Shown here in pieces: positions 44,202-53,600 of a stretch of DNA of 62,962 bases. The notes below the pieces were generated by a model. That model did not search any database. It was not told the DNA's origin and worked only from the letters and a program-made list of their open reading frames with translations. The number at the start of each line of letters is the position of its first letter. Within the stretch, counting starts at the first letter, position 1. The position numbers and the translations under genes are program-made. Source of the DNA: a virus; the IMG/VR virus record IMGVR_UViG_3300022871_000857, positions 1-62,962 of that record; one strand, 5' to 3'.

Positions 44202-44459
44202 CTTTCTACCTTTCTGTTTGTCTACCTTTCTTTCTGTCTGCCTCCCTTAATATATTTTCTTTAAACAATAGAGGAAGATTAAATAAATTATATAATAACT
44301 AATTACAATTAATTACAATTGGGTGTCTAATGAGATTATTTACAATCAATAATAATTATTATACAGTTTGAGTTTTAAATCTCATAATAGACTATCCAAT
44401 TAGGTCTGTGAGACCAAGCATAGTTTTTTTATTTAATCTTCCAACTGCTAATAATTATC
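44202..44459. promoter_or_regulatory. AT-rich non-coding gap with repeats and hairpin
   Basis: No gene fits in these 258 bases. They hold a tandem repeat of the decamer AATTACAATT, a perfect GGTCT-GTG-AGACC hairpin, two TATAAT-like hexamers on the minus strand, and mixed A/T tracts. On the minus strand it is the leader for 43,908-44,201. A low-melting region with short repeats in the middle of replication genes is also a reasonable origin candidate. Confidence 0.4.
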
Positions 44460-44756
44460 TTACTCTAAAGGAGCAAGACAATTGTCAACATCTATTGTTA
44501 TATCTAGTGTTGTTTTTGCGTTAGCTGTTTTAATAGCATTATCTAATTTAAATAAAACATTTTGCAATTGAACTATCTTTTTATCTACAAACTTTACTTC
44601 ATACTTTACAGTTACTATCTTTTCACTTTTAACATCAGAATAATAATTTGTACTTTCTTCTACTGCTACACTATCTCTTAAATGAGTTAATTCATTTAAT
44701 CTACCTCTTAATGCTTTTTGGAGTGCTAAACCTCCATTAATTGTTAATTTATCCAT
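44460..44756 (-). CDS. helical hypothetical protein
   Basis: A 98-residue protein: helix (LALQKALRGRLNELTHLRDS), strand pair, helix (IVQLQNVLFKLDNAIKTANAK), acidic end. The pattern recalls DIP1984/septicolysin-like small proteins, but similarity is weak. Last gene before the AT-rich gap. Confidence 0.5.
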   Translation of the reverse strand: MDKLTINGGLALQKALRGRLNELTHLRDSVAVEESTNYYSDVKSEKIVTVKYEVKFVDKKIVQLQNVLFKLDNAIKTANAKTTLDITIDVDNCLAPLE

Positions 44757-44780
44757 TTTGCTACTCCTTTCTTATTACAA

Positions 44781-44948
44781 TTATTTTTTAACCCAATCTG
44801 TCCATCCATCAACTGTGGTTCTTGTATATCCTTTTTCAACATAAAATTTATTCATTTCAAAACTCATATGGGTAAGACCACAAATTATGCTTATTAAAGT
44901 TATTGCTATAATTAAAACCACCATTACAACAGCATCATTATCTTCCAT
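44781..44948 (-). CDS. 55-residue single-pass membrane protein
   Basis: A short frame with acidic N-terminus (MEDNDA), one membrane helix (VVMVVLIIAITLISIICGL) and a soluble tail ending TDWVKK. An AAAGGAG site upstream at 44,955-44,961 supports expression. Confidence 0.55.
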   Translation of the reverse strand: MEDNDAVVMVVLIIAITLISIICGLTHMSFEMNKFYVEKGYTRTTVDGWTDWVKK

Positions 44949-44953
44949 TTTAA

Positions 44954-45055
44954 TTACTCCTTTAAAGATAATAGATTTAATATATCTTTATAGTGTCCAT
45001 CAGATATTTTATCTTTATCTTTTTTTGTTTTCTTTTTTTGTTTTTTAATTTTCAT
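44954..45055 (-). CDS. 33-residue lysine-rich peptide
   Basis: A very short frame (MKIKKQKKKTKKDKDK...) overlapping the RusA-like stop as ATGA and ending with the ribosome site of the next gene. It could be a real basic peptide or only a coupling device. Confidence 0.35.
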   Translation of the reverse strand: MKIKKQKKKTKKDKDKISDGHYKDILNLLSLKE

Positions 45056-45453
45056 TTGTTTTCTCTATTTCTACTGACTTCTTCAATCGTAATGACTGCA
45101 CGTGGGTTTTCTTTATCAATAAAGTATTCACTATTGTCTCCTATTACATATTTTATAGTATCGTCTGTTATTGCTCCTACTTTAACCAAACCGTCTAAAA
45201 CAAACTTCTCTATGATGGCTCTAATGTTAGCACCGTCAGTACCAGTTCTTTTTGAGTATACCATATATTTAGGTGAAATGCAAGTAAATTCTTCTCCATT
45301 ATATTGTTCTCTTACAAGGTCGTGATAATGTTGTTTTACTTTATTTGACAGCATATAATGGGCATTTCTATACCAATTCATATTGACCAATATAGTTTTA
45401 TTTTCTTTTGTTTTTTTCTCTATAGTATAATATATGGGAACTATTAGTTTCAT
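45052..45453 (-). CDS. RusA-like Holliday junction endonuclease
   Basis: A 133-residue protein. GTDGANIRAIIEKFVLDGLV followed by AITDDTIKYV matches the RusA core (Asp, then D/L helix, then DD). The early NWYRNAHY segment also fits the family. It would resolve branched recombination intermediates before packaging. Confidence 0.8.
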   Translation of the reverse strand: MKLIVPIYYTIEKKTKENKTILVNMNWYRNAHYMLSNKVKQHYHDLVREQYNGEEFTCISPKYMVYSKRTGTDGANIRAIIEKFVLDGLVKVGAITDDTIKYVIGDNSEYFIDKENPRAVITIEEVSRNRENK

Positions 45454-45455
45454 TT

Positions 45456-45722
45456 TTAAAATACATCTCCGTTTTCATCTTTCTTTTTATTTTCATAATC
45501 TGAAGTTTTTATTCGGTATAGTTCTTTACCTATACAATCTAATGCTCCAAAAATATCATTATAAGTACTATATTTTTCAGAATGTTTTTCTAAATATATC
45601 TTACATATACTTGTAATTAAATAATTTAATTCTCCAGACTTATCAATTAAGTCTTTTGTTCCTCTTAATAATGCCAAGATTGCATTATATTTATTTCTGT
45701 TTTCTTGTTTAATATATGGCAT
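45456..45722 (-). CDS. DUF6899-type small protein
   Basis: An 88-residue protein. GELNYLITSICKIYLE, NDIFGALDCIGKELYR and the ending KKDENGDVF match a small conserved protein often seen in phages and metagenomes (DUF6899). Function unknown. Confidence 0.75.
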   Translation of the reverse strand: MPYIKQENRNKYNAILALLRGTKDLIDKSGELNYLITSICKIYLEKHSEKYSTYNDIFGALDCIGKELYRIKTSDYENKKKDENGDVF

Positions 45723-45733
45723 TTTATCCTTCT

Positions 45734-46216
45734 TTATATTAATATTATTTTATCAAATCCTTCTGGTAATATGGGTATGTCATATTGAACATTAAATTTC
45801 TCCCAAACTTCATTCCAGACTTCTTTGCTTATATTGCCGTGATTATTTGATAGTCTTCTTTCAATCGAATCTTCTTTATTAAGATACGGCATTACTAACG
45901 CTATAACTTCATAGTCTTTTTCTTTTGCTAGTTTAATATATTTAATTCTATTTTTCCTTTTAGCATTTACTTCGTCAATAACAATATCTGATTTTAATTT
46001 AAGTAATGAAGTAAAGAAAACCATAATTGTTTTTTGAATTATAGGTTCATATTTATAATCAAATAAATAATCTCCACTTCCTAGAGCATATCTCAATGCA
46101 TCTCTTGATAATACTATTGCTCCTTTTTTCTTATAGTATTTACATAATGTTGATTTACCAGAACCTATGTTTCCTATCATAAGATATAATTTTGGTTTAT
46201 CATTAGTATTCTGCAT
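45734..46216 (-). CDS. polynucleotide-kinase-like P-loop kinase
   Basis: A 160-residue AAA_33-type kinase: Walker A GNIGSGKST (~14-22), SRDALRYAL (~37-45) as the lid-side substrate motif, and DEVNAKRKNRIKYI. This is the arrangement of the 5'-kinase half of T4 Pnkp. It could phosphorylate 5'-OH ends of cleaved RNA; a nucleoside or metabolite kinase is the alternative. Confidence 0.75.
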   Translation of the reverse strand: MQNTNDKPKLYLMIGNIGSGKSTLCKYYKKKGAIVLSRDALRYALGSGDYLFDYKYEPIIQKTIMVFFTSLLKLKSDIVIDEVNAKRKNRIKYIKLAKEKDYEVIALVMPYLNKEDSIERRLSNNHGNISKEVWNEVWEKFNVQYDIPILPEGFDKIILI

Positions 46217-46733
46217 TGACTAATCCTTTGTAAAAATAATTTATAAGTTTTTTCTCTAATAGTTCATCTACTGATGATACAATTTCAGAAGCAAAATAAG
46301 ATAAAAATGGATGTTCGGCATATCTCTTTTCATCAGTAATCATAATTATAGGTATATGATGTTCCCAAGCCCAAGCTAATTCACATAGTGTTCCACATAA
46401 TCCTCTTTCAGTACCGAAGGTGTCCATATTAACTACAATTAAATTTGCATTAGTAACAGCAACATAATCTCTATGTACAATTGAATGAGGAGAAGCTTCT
46501 GATTTTAATCCATCACCTGTAATTTTATCTAAGTTCTTTCCGTTTAGTGGGTCTAACCATTCTATAGGATATTTTATTACAACTCTAACATCATCCATTC
46601 CAGCATAATCTTTTCCTAATTTTTTATAGTTGGTTTCCCAATTATCGTAGACATCTCTTATCTTTTTTCTCCATTCAGAACATTCTTTAATCTTGTCACC
46701 CTGTATATATCCAGCTAAATATATCTTATACAT
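46203..46733 (-). CDS. nucleoside 2-deoxyribosyltransferase-like protein
   Basis: A 176-residue protein with KIYLAGYIQG at the start, HRDYVAVTNANLIVVNMD (~92-109) and GTLCELAWAWEHHIPIIMI (~116-134), whose Glu is the expected nucleophile. The family exchanges or removes bases from (deoxy)nucleosides; phages use it for nucleotide salvage or modified-base supply. Confidence 0.8.
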   Translation of the reverse strand: MYKIYLAGYIQGDKIKECSEWRKKIRDVYDNWETNYKKLGKDYAGMDDVRVVIKYPIEWLDPLNGKNLDKITGDGLKSEASPHSIVHRDYVAVTNANLIVVNMDTFGTERGLCGTLCELAWAWEHHIPIIMITDEKRYAEHPFLSYFASEIVSSVDELLEKKLINYFYKGLVNAEY

Positions 46734-46742
46734 TTTTTTCTC

Positions 46743-47000
46743 CTATATTATTTCTTCTACTAAATATTGTAAAAAATTATAAAGAAACCTATATGTATAG
46801 TGTATTCTTTCTCCTCTAGTCCATTTACTTAAATCTTTATTAACGCCTTTAGAACAATAAAAACATATCATTGTTCCGTTTTCAGATGCATTTTTTATTG
46901 GTAATCCACAAGTTAAACACTTAAAATCAGGATTGTATTCTATTATTTTCATTTCTCCATAATGAATACCATATAATGCTTTTTTAGTTTTATTGCTCAT
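46743..47000 (-). CDS. small zinc-finger protein
   Basis: An 85-residue protein with CLTC and CFYC pairs flanking a short loop (a zinc ribbon), then an aromatic helix (HYTYRFLYNFLQYLV). I start it at 47,000, preceded by AAAAGGAT, rather than the in-frame ATG at 47,018. Confidence 0.65.
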   Translation of the reverse strand: MSNKTKKALYGIHYGEMKIIEYNPDFKCLTCGLPIKNASENGTMICFYCSKGVNKDLSKWTRGERIHYTYRFLYNFLQYLVEEII

Positions 47001-47065
47001 TTTTAATCCTTTTTTCATAATCTACTATTGTCTCCTTTAAGCTTAATCTAAATTTTACTCCTTCT

Positions 47066-48928
47066 TTACATAAATTCTTTTATTTCATCCATTCTCTGTA
47101 ATATCTTATCTTCCCATATGTATTTGCAAGGTATTGAGCCTCCTTTTGCCTTCGCAATAGGGTCTCTAACTGCATCAACTATCCACTTACCATATACTCC
47201 TGTATCATCTTCATCATATACATATCTTGAGGCAAATGCAGGAAATTGAGTTACCATATTAGGCGCAAACCAAGAATCATTTTCTTTAAGTTGCATAAAG
47301 ATTATCAAAAAACCATTTGTTTTAACCAGTTGTTCTACAAAATGTTTCATAACTACATCAGTTTGACTTTTATCTTTTATTAAAAGCCAATCTATAATAG
47401 TAATAGCATTTTCTTCTAATTCTATCTTTGTGGGGTCTGATTGAAAATCCCAAAAGAAATCTCCTTCTTTAAGTCCTAAATGTATAGCAGTTTTAATAAA
47501 CCTACTTCCTGCTTCTAAGCTTATGTAGTAGGGTTTAAGTCCTTGCCTTATAAATGATTTCAACATATTGACGGCTATAGTAGTTTTCCCCATTTTAGCT
47601 TTAGACCCTAGAAGAATCATATCTGAATACTGGAAATGTGCTAAATCATAGAAATAAGGCATTCTAAAAGAAACTTCACTATCAAAAGCAGGAAATGTAT
47701 CTTTCCAAGATGCTCTTTTAATTATTTGATACATTCTTTGTATCTTTATTAAATAACCTTCACGTTCAAGATATTTTAATGCTTTATCTATTCTTGCTTT
47801 TTGAAATCCTAATGCTTCTTTAACGTCTCTAGCTGTAGCTTCTTCTACTATTTTTAAATACTGTAATATTTTTGAAGCCAATTCTGCTCCATCGAACTCA
47901 ACATATTTATCTAAACTTCTTATAACTCCATTAAAATCAGACATAGACATTCTAGGATTACAAAGATGTTTATTTATTATATCTAATACAAAAGATGTTT
48001 CTGTTATATTGAGTTCTTTTCTAAAAATACCACCTAAATGCATTATAGCATTATGTCTATCACCTTCACCTATTAAAGATAAATTAAAATTTCTTTTATT
48101 TATATCTTCTTTTAATTTTTCAGAAAAAGTAGATATAGATTTAACAGATAGTTTTTTCTTTAAAACATTTTTTAATTCTAACGGCATTTCAATTAATTCT
48201 TTTTTACATTCTTCTTCATTAAAAGACCTTATTATTCCATCAATTGAAGAAGGAAAAGTAACTACTTGACCTCCGTTGTTTTCAATATCTGTTTTTAATT
48301 CAGGTAATCTTGTTTTAGGTAAAGAATCATCATATTTATAAAATAAATGAAATCCTTTATTTGTTTCCTGTATTATACAATCTCCTTTTACTTTATCTAT
48401 ACATTCAGGTATTGGTTTTTGGTCTACATCTATAACAGTAATATTACTCCTTATACCTGTTTTAATACCCATATTGATGTCAGAATTTAACCAATGTTTC
48501 CATTCTTTTATTTCGGTGTGTGTTTTGTTAGTCCAGTCTTTCTCTATGGGTATTTTTTGGTTCTTTGCTACAGGAACTAAATCAAAATTATTCTTTTTAT
48601 AAAATTCTAATGCTCTTACTATTTTACTTTTAGAAACAACATCTTTTATTTTAAATCTCTCAATTAAATAATCTATAATTTGTTCTTCATCATATTCTTG
48701 TTTATCTTCTTCTAGTAATCTAACTATATCAAAAATATTTCCTATTTTTTTGCCTTCTTTTACACAAAATAAAACATAATCACTAAAAGGTAAAATATTA
48801 CATGTAGGAGTATTAAACTTACATGAAGGGCAAGTAAACATCTTGCCCTTATTCTCCGTTTTATAATTTTTGAGTGTTTCTTTTAAATAATCCTTAACCA
48901 GAGGGAGAATTTTATTTCTATATGACAT
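47066..48928 (-). CDS. PrimPol-helicase replication protein
   Basis: A 620-residue multidomain enzyme. Residues ~30-62 are a Cys zinc-binding module (CPSC...). Residues ~115-245 are an AEP/Prim-Pol domain (INMGIKTG, ITVIDVDQ, GGQVVTFPSS). A PriCT-like helical region and a winged helix (ATARDVKEALGF...) follow. Residues ~420-620 form a RecA-type helicase core with Walker A GSKAKMGKTT (~440) and VTFQ-type late motifs. It should both prime and unwind at the fork. Confidence 0.85.
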   Translation of the reverse strand: MSYRNKILPLVKDYLKETLKNYKTENKGKMFTCPSCKFNTPTCNILPFSDYVLFCVKEGKKIGNIFDIVRLLEEDKQEYDEEQIIDYLIERFKIKDVVSKSKIVRALEFYKKNNFDLVPVAKNQKIPIEKDWTNKTHTEIKEWKHWLNSDINMGIKTGIRSNITVIDVDQKPIPECIDKVKGDCIIQETNKGFHLFYKYDDSLPKTRLPELKTDIENNGGQVVTFPSSIDGIIRSFNEEECKKELIEMPLELKNVLKKKLSVKSISTFSEKLKEDINKRNFNLSLIGEGDRHNAIMHLGGIFRKELNITETSFVLDIINKHLCNPRMSMSDFNGVIRSLDKYVEFDGAELASKILQYLKIVEEATARDVKEALGFQKARIDKALKYLEREGYLIKIQRMYQIIKRASWKDTFPAFDSEVSFRMPYFYDLAHFQYSDMILLGSKAKMGKTTIAVNMLKSFIRQGLKPYYISLEAGSRFIKTAIHLGLKEGDFFWDFQSDPTKIELEENAITIIDWLLIKDKSQTDVVMKHFVEQLVKTNGFLIIFMQLKENDSWFAPNMVTQFPAFASRYVYDEDDTGVYGKWIVDAVRDPIAKAKGGSIPCKYIWEDKILQRMDEIKEFM

Positions 48929-48929
48929 T

Positions 48930-49349
48930 TTAGCTTACTTTCTCATAAAGGAAATCATAGATTTCATTCATTGTTTCTTTAATATTAGCTCTATCTACTT
49001 GACCTTGTAAAGCAACTATGGCTTGTGCTGTTGCTCTTGCAACGCTTAGTTTCTTAATTTGTTCATCTTTAGAATATGTTTTAGGTGAATCTCCTCCTGC
49101 TTGATATGAAGAACCAAAAGAACCTTTAGCACTATCAGATGAACCTCCTATTTTAGTTACCTTAACAATTGTATCTGTTTTACCACCTGTAGAATCTGGT
49201 TTACTTTCTATATTAACATCATCATTAAGACCTATTCCTGCTTTCTTAACAAATTCTTTTACTGCATCACTTAAAAAATACCAAGTTGCTGTTCCACTTA
49301 CGTCTAATTTAAACATATCTTCTTTTTTACTTACGGCTATTACTTTCAT
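48930..49349 (-). CDS. SSB-like accessory protein
   Basis: A 139-residue protein. A short N-terminal strand domain is followed by a Gly/Ser-rich linker (GGSSDSAKGSFGSSY) and a helical end (SVARATAQAIVALQGQVD). This composition is typical of phage single-strand-binding or primase-associated proteins, and it lies between PrimPol and the flap nuclease. No OB-fold can be proven by eye. Confidence 0.5.
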   Translation of the reverse strand: MKVIAVSKKEDMFKLDVSGTATWYFLSDAVKEFVKKAGIGLNDDVNIESKPDSTGGKTDTIVKVTKIGGSSDSAKGSFGSSYQAGGDSPKTYSKDEQIKKLSVARATAQAIVALQGQVDRANIKETMNEIYDFLYEKVS

Positions 49350-49362
49350 ATTATTACCTTTC

Positions 49363-49521
49363 TTATTTTCTTATTAGTGTTGTTTTACATTTAGGGCATA
49401 GAGTATTAAAACAAGGAACACCTGTAGTATGAGAAACGGTCTGACCACAATTAGGACATACACATTCTCCTCCAGGACCCAAACCCAATCTTTCATCTCC
49501 ATCAATAGTTCTTCTTCTCAC
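49363..49521 (-). CDS. 52-residue zinc-ribbon protein (GTG start)
   Basis: Starts with GTG at 49,521 behind an AAAGGAG site. CVCPNCG and CPKC pairs form a rubredoxin-like zinc or iron site; the GECVCPNCGQTVSHTTG segment resembles small nitrogenase-associated ferredoxin-like ribbons of DUF type. Too short for ordinary gene callers but well supported. Confidence 0.7.
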   Translation of the reverse strand: MRRRTIDGDERLGLGPGGECVCPNCGQTVSHTTGVPCFNTLCPKCKTTLIRK

Positions 49522-49534
49522 TTATTTACTCCTT

Positions 49535-50341
49535 TCATTTAAATAAACTTTTTTCTTTTTTCTTTTTCTTATTTCTATTTATAGATTTTTCAAAATTAAC
49601 AATATATTTTGTTGAATATACGCTATTAAATTTTGCTCTTATACTGTTAAAACAAATTAAATCAGTATTGTAATTTTTTTCAGGAAGTATAGATAAATAA
49701 TTTTCAACTAAAGAATTAACCCAATTAGGAAGTTCTATTAAATTAACAATTGCATTTCTTATTTCATAATCCTTCTCATTTAAAATAGGTGTTATTAAAT
49801 TATCTGAAGCTTCCTTCTGTATTTTTTTAGCTAATATACTATATGGATTTTTAACTAACTTATATTGTTTAGATACTGGAGAAAATAATCTCACATTTCC
49901 ATATGCTACAAGTTGTTCATAATCTTGGTCACTACTAATAATAGTACATTGATGTTCATTAAAATATTTACAACCGAAGGCTATAATATCATCTGCTTCT
50001 AATTTTTCTATTTCAACAGTATAAAAAGGAGTTGATTGTTCTATATTGTCAATAAGTCTATTGTATTGTTTAAATAAATCTACCCAATCTAAATCATATT
50101 TTTCTCTAGCTTCTTTCCTATTTGCTTTATAATTAGAATCTAATGCTTTTCTCCAACTACCCTTCTTACTATCGACAGCTATAATAACTAAAGTATTTTC
50201 TGTTATCCCTACCTTTTTTAAACAACCCATAATCATATTCATTGTATTATATGTAGGTAGCATTTTTGATTTTATATAACTAAAAATACCTCTAAACATA
50301 AATAAACCAAAGTCAATAAAAACTACTTTATCTATTTCCAT
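49535..50341 (-). CDS. 5'-3' exonuclease / flap endonuclease (RNase H-like)
   Basis: A 268-residue FEN-type nuclease: FIDFGLFMFRG at the start, AVDSKKGSWRK (~55-65), EADDIIAFG (~120-128) and SSDQDYEQL (~141-149) supply the acidic metal ligands. A helical arch and basic tail follow. It would remove RNA primers and flaps, as T4 RNase H does. Confidence 0.85.
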   Translation of the reverse strand: MEIDKVVFIDFGLFMFRGIFSYIKSKMLPTYNTMNMIMGCLKKVGITENTLVIIAVDSKKGSWRKALDSNYKANRKEAREKYDLDWVDLFKQYNRLIDNIEQSTPFYTVEIEKLEADDIIAFGCKYFNEHQCTIISSDQDYEQLVAYGNVRLFSPVSKQYKLVKNPYSILAKKIQKEASDNLITPILNEKDYEIRNAIVNLIELPNWVNSLVENYLSILPEKNYNTDLICFNSIRAKFNSVYSTKYIVNFEKSINRNKKKKKEKSLFK

Positions 50342-50350
50342 AGTATTCCT

Positions 50351-50641
50351 TTAAAGTATTGAAGCTATTTCAGTTACTAGTTCAATAAACTTTTTAACAT
50401 TTATATCATTAATAACTTTTTTTTCTATTAGTTTACCTATAATCTTAAATGCTTGTTCTGTTTTATTTTTTTCATATATAGTATATGAAGGATACCAATA
50501 ACACACTTCTCTTTCATACCAAGGATATAAACTATAATCTGTAAAATTTACATTACCTATAGTTAAATATTCAGAATTATTATTTTGACTATTATAACTT
50601 ACTAATTCATTACCCTTAAAATGAGTATATTTTTCAGTCAT
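50351..50641 (-). CDS. hypothetical protein
   Basis: A 96-residue protein rich in Tyr and Trp (YSLYPWYEREVCYWYPSYTIY) with a C-terminal amphipathic helix. No motif recognised. It starts 19 bases after the methyltransferase stop, with AAAGGAG upstream. Confidence 0.5.
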   Translation of the reverse strand: MTEKYTHFKGNELVSYNSQNNNSEYLTIGNVNFTDYSLYPWYEREVCYWYPSYTIYEKNKTEQAFKIIGKLIEKKVINDINVKKFIELVTEIASIL

Positions 50642-50660
50642 TGTTTTCTCCTTTCATATT

Positions 50661-53600
50661 TTATTTTCTTCCTACGATTAAATATTCATGGGATTTAGCA
50701 GTTATTTTTCTGTCTTCAACTTGACTTGCAAAACAATTATGGCAAATAATTCCTTCTGCAATATAAGTGTGATTTTTATTTATTTCTAAATTATAAACAT
50801 AATCATTGAATTTATTTTTTTTCATAGATACTATGCTTCTAACAGTTATATCTCCTATTTTAAAATCATATCGTTTAGTTGTATTTTGGGTTATTTTTTT
50901 ATTAAATGTTTTTTCAACAAAATCTATACATTTATTTTCCGCTAATCTTATTTGATATGTTTTATTTTTACTTAATTTGGGATAATATTCTCGTAAATAA
51001 AAACTATAACCTATGCTTCCTAACAATGATTGAGTTTCTTTTATTAATATTTCATTAGAAACACCAAATGAAATATCGTTACCAGTTAAACATCCATCCC
51101 CACGAAACAGACCTATAAGTAAATTTTCTTTTATGTTTTTATTAGAAATAAAAATATGTTTAGGTATACTTTTTTTATCAAATCCTTTGCCTAAATAACA
51201 ATCAAAGAATTCTGCTAAAATACTACTATAAATATATATTGTACTCCATTTACCTATTTTAGAATTTTTAATTATACTTTCTAATCCAAATAGTTCTTTT
51301 ACTAAATTACAAACGTCTGTAATATAATTAATTTCTTTCTCATGAAAAGTAAATCTAAGACCTTTACTATTAGAACATCCTTCACTCAAATAATAACCAA
51401 TCAAACGAGCAAATTTTTCATCTATTTTTATTTTATTTGGTATATATTTTAGATTTTTTTTGTTTAATTTAAAACATATTTTATTGTTCTTTAAAATATA
51501 TTTTTCTGTTTTTATATAATTGAAAACATTTAAAAATATATTGTTTTTTTCAATAGTACTGCTTTGTGTTGATATAAAATCCCCCTCTTTTAATTCACTT
51601 ATTTTATACCATTTTAAAATCTTTTTATTTAATTTGTTCTTACAACCCGAACAACTCTTACCAGAATAACCAAAACAACTTCGGGTTTTGTCTTTATAGC
51701 AAACTAAATCTTTTCTTTTTATAGATAATACAGGATGTTCTCCTGTTATTTTAATATTATCACATAATCCTTTTACTTTTAAATCTATAATATCGTTTTC
51801 TTTTCTTTTAAATACTTTTGAAACCTTCTGTAATTTTCCGACATCAGTAAATACTTTTTCTCCTACTTTTATATCTCCTATATTTTTATATCCGTTTTCA
51901 GTTAAAACTTTAGTATTAAAACTAAAACAGGCTCCCATAGCACTCGCCCACTCCACAACAATTATATCGTGCATATTAAATCCTGCTTTTTTAAATAATT
52001 CTATAACATCAGAATGATAGGTATATAAAATACCGTTTTTTCTAAAATCATTTACATTAAAAATACAATATTTATCTCTTTTTAATACTCTATGACATTC
52101 ATTAACTACTCTTCCTAGTCCATTTAAAAATTCTCCATATGAATGATTATATCCTAACTGTTCTTTTTCATCCCCATAGTATTCTAAATCCCAATAAGGT
52201 GGCGAATTGCCACACCAACAACCTTTACCTTTTCTCCTAACAAATAATTTTTGATTTGGTATAGAACAACAATAAACAAATCCATCATATTTTACTTTAT
52301 TTATTTCTGTAATTTGCCTTTCACATCCATTACCAATAACAATACTATATGAGTCATGTTTTTTAAATATTTCTCTTCCTCTTATAAACTTCCTTCCACA
52401 ATCTACTCTTTTTTGCATATTAGCTTTTTTACCTAGTTTAATAACTAATTCCATAAAGTCGGTTGCTAGTTGAGCAGATGAAGTAAAATAAGTATTATTG
52501 GCTCCTTTGCCATTTCCATCTCCTAACATTAAAGAATTAAATAAACAAATTAAATATTTTCTATCTAAAGATAAAAATTCTTTGGGGATATATTTTTCAT
52601 ATGACTTCCCAAGTGGGTTTAAATATAAATATAACTGTTTACTATTAAACGAAAGAGTATCTTTTTTGATTGTTCCTTTAAATCCATATTTGCTCATTGT
52701 CTTTTTAATATTTTCTAAGACCTTTATATCTCTTTGGCAAATACTAACAGAGTAATTGCTTCCTTTTTTTAATTTCCCTTGTTTTCTATTATAATAACAC
52801 CATCCCTCAGATATATACCAACCTAAAAATGTCATCCAGTCTTCCATAAGTATATGGTTGTCTTTTCTTATGTGGTTTTTTTCAGTAATAATACTCGGCA
52901 ATATAAAAAAATCTTTATTTACTCCAATCCAATTAGCAGACATCTTAATTTTATCTTGCTTTTTACATTTAGTAACATTTAATAGCTCATAATCTTTTTT
53001 ATGACGTTTGCGAATATACATATTATGATTGGGAGTTACTAATAAATTAAATCCTTTTTTGTTTATTACTTCATACATTATTCCTTTATATTTATTTTTC
53101 TGTATTTCAATTAATTTAACATAAATTAAATTATCTCCTTCATCTAAAGTTGCAATTTTATCAATCATTTTTAAATTTTTAAATAACTTAAATCCCCCGT
53201 CTGTTAATACTTCTGTATCATCTGAATAACATGTATAACACATGTCCATTGAATTGTCTTCTTCATCTAATTTTTCAGATGATTGTTCTTTAAGAGTAAT
53301 TGTATTTGAAGGTGTAAATATTAATTTCTGATTTCCTTTGCCCATTATTTCATCTTTAACAGTATTATTAAATTTCATAAACTCTTTACTAACATCATAC
53401 CCAATATAATCTCTCTCTAATTCATATGTTACTTGCATACGAGAATTGTGTCCACAATTTTTAACAATAACTCCATTAGCAACAAAATTATGGAATTCTT
53501 CTACATTCATATTGTATGTATCTATTTTAGTTGGATATTCTTCTACTGATTTAACAGTATGATTATAATTAAATCTTTTTGTAGAGATATTAATAACAGT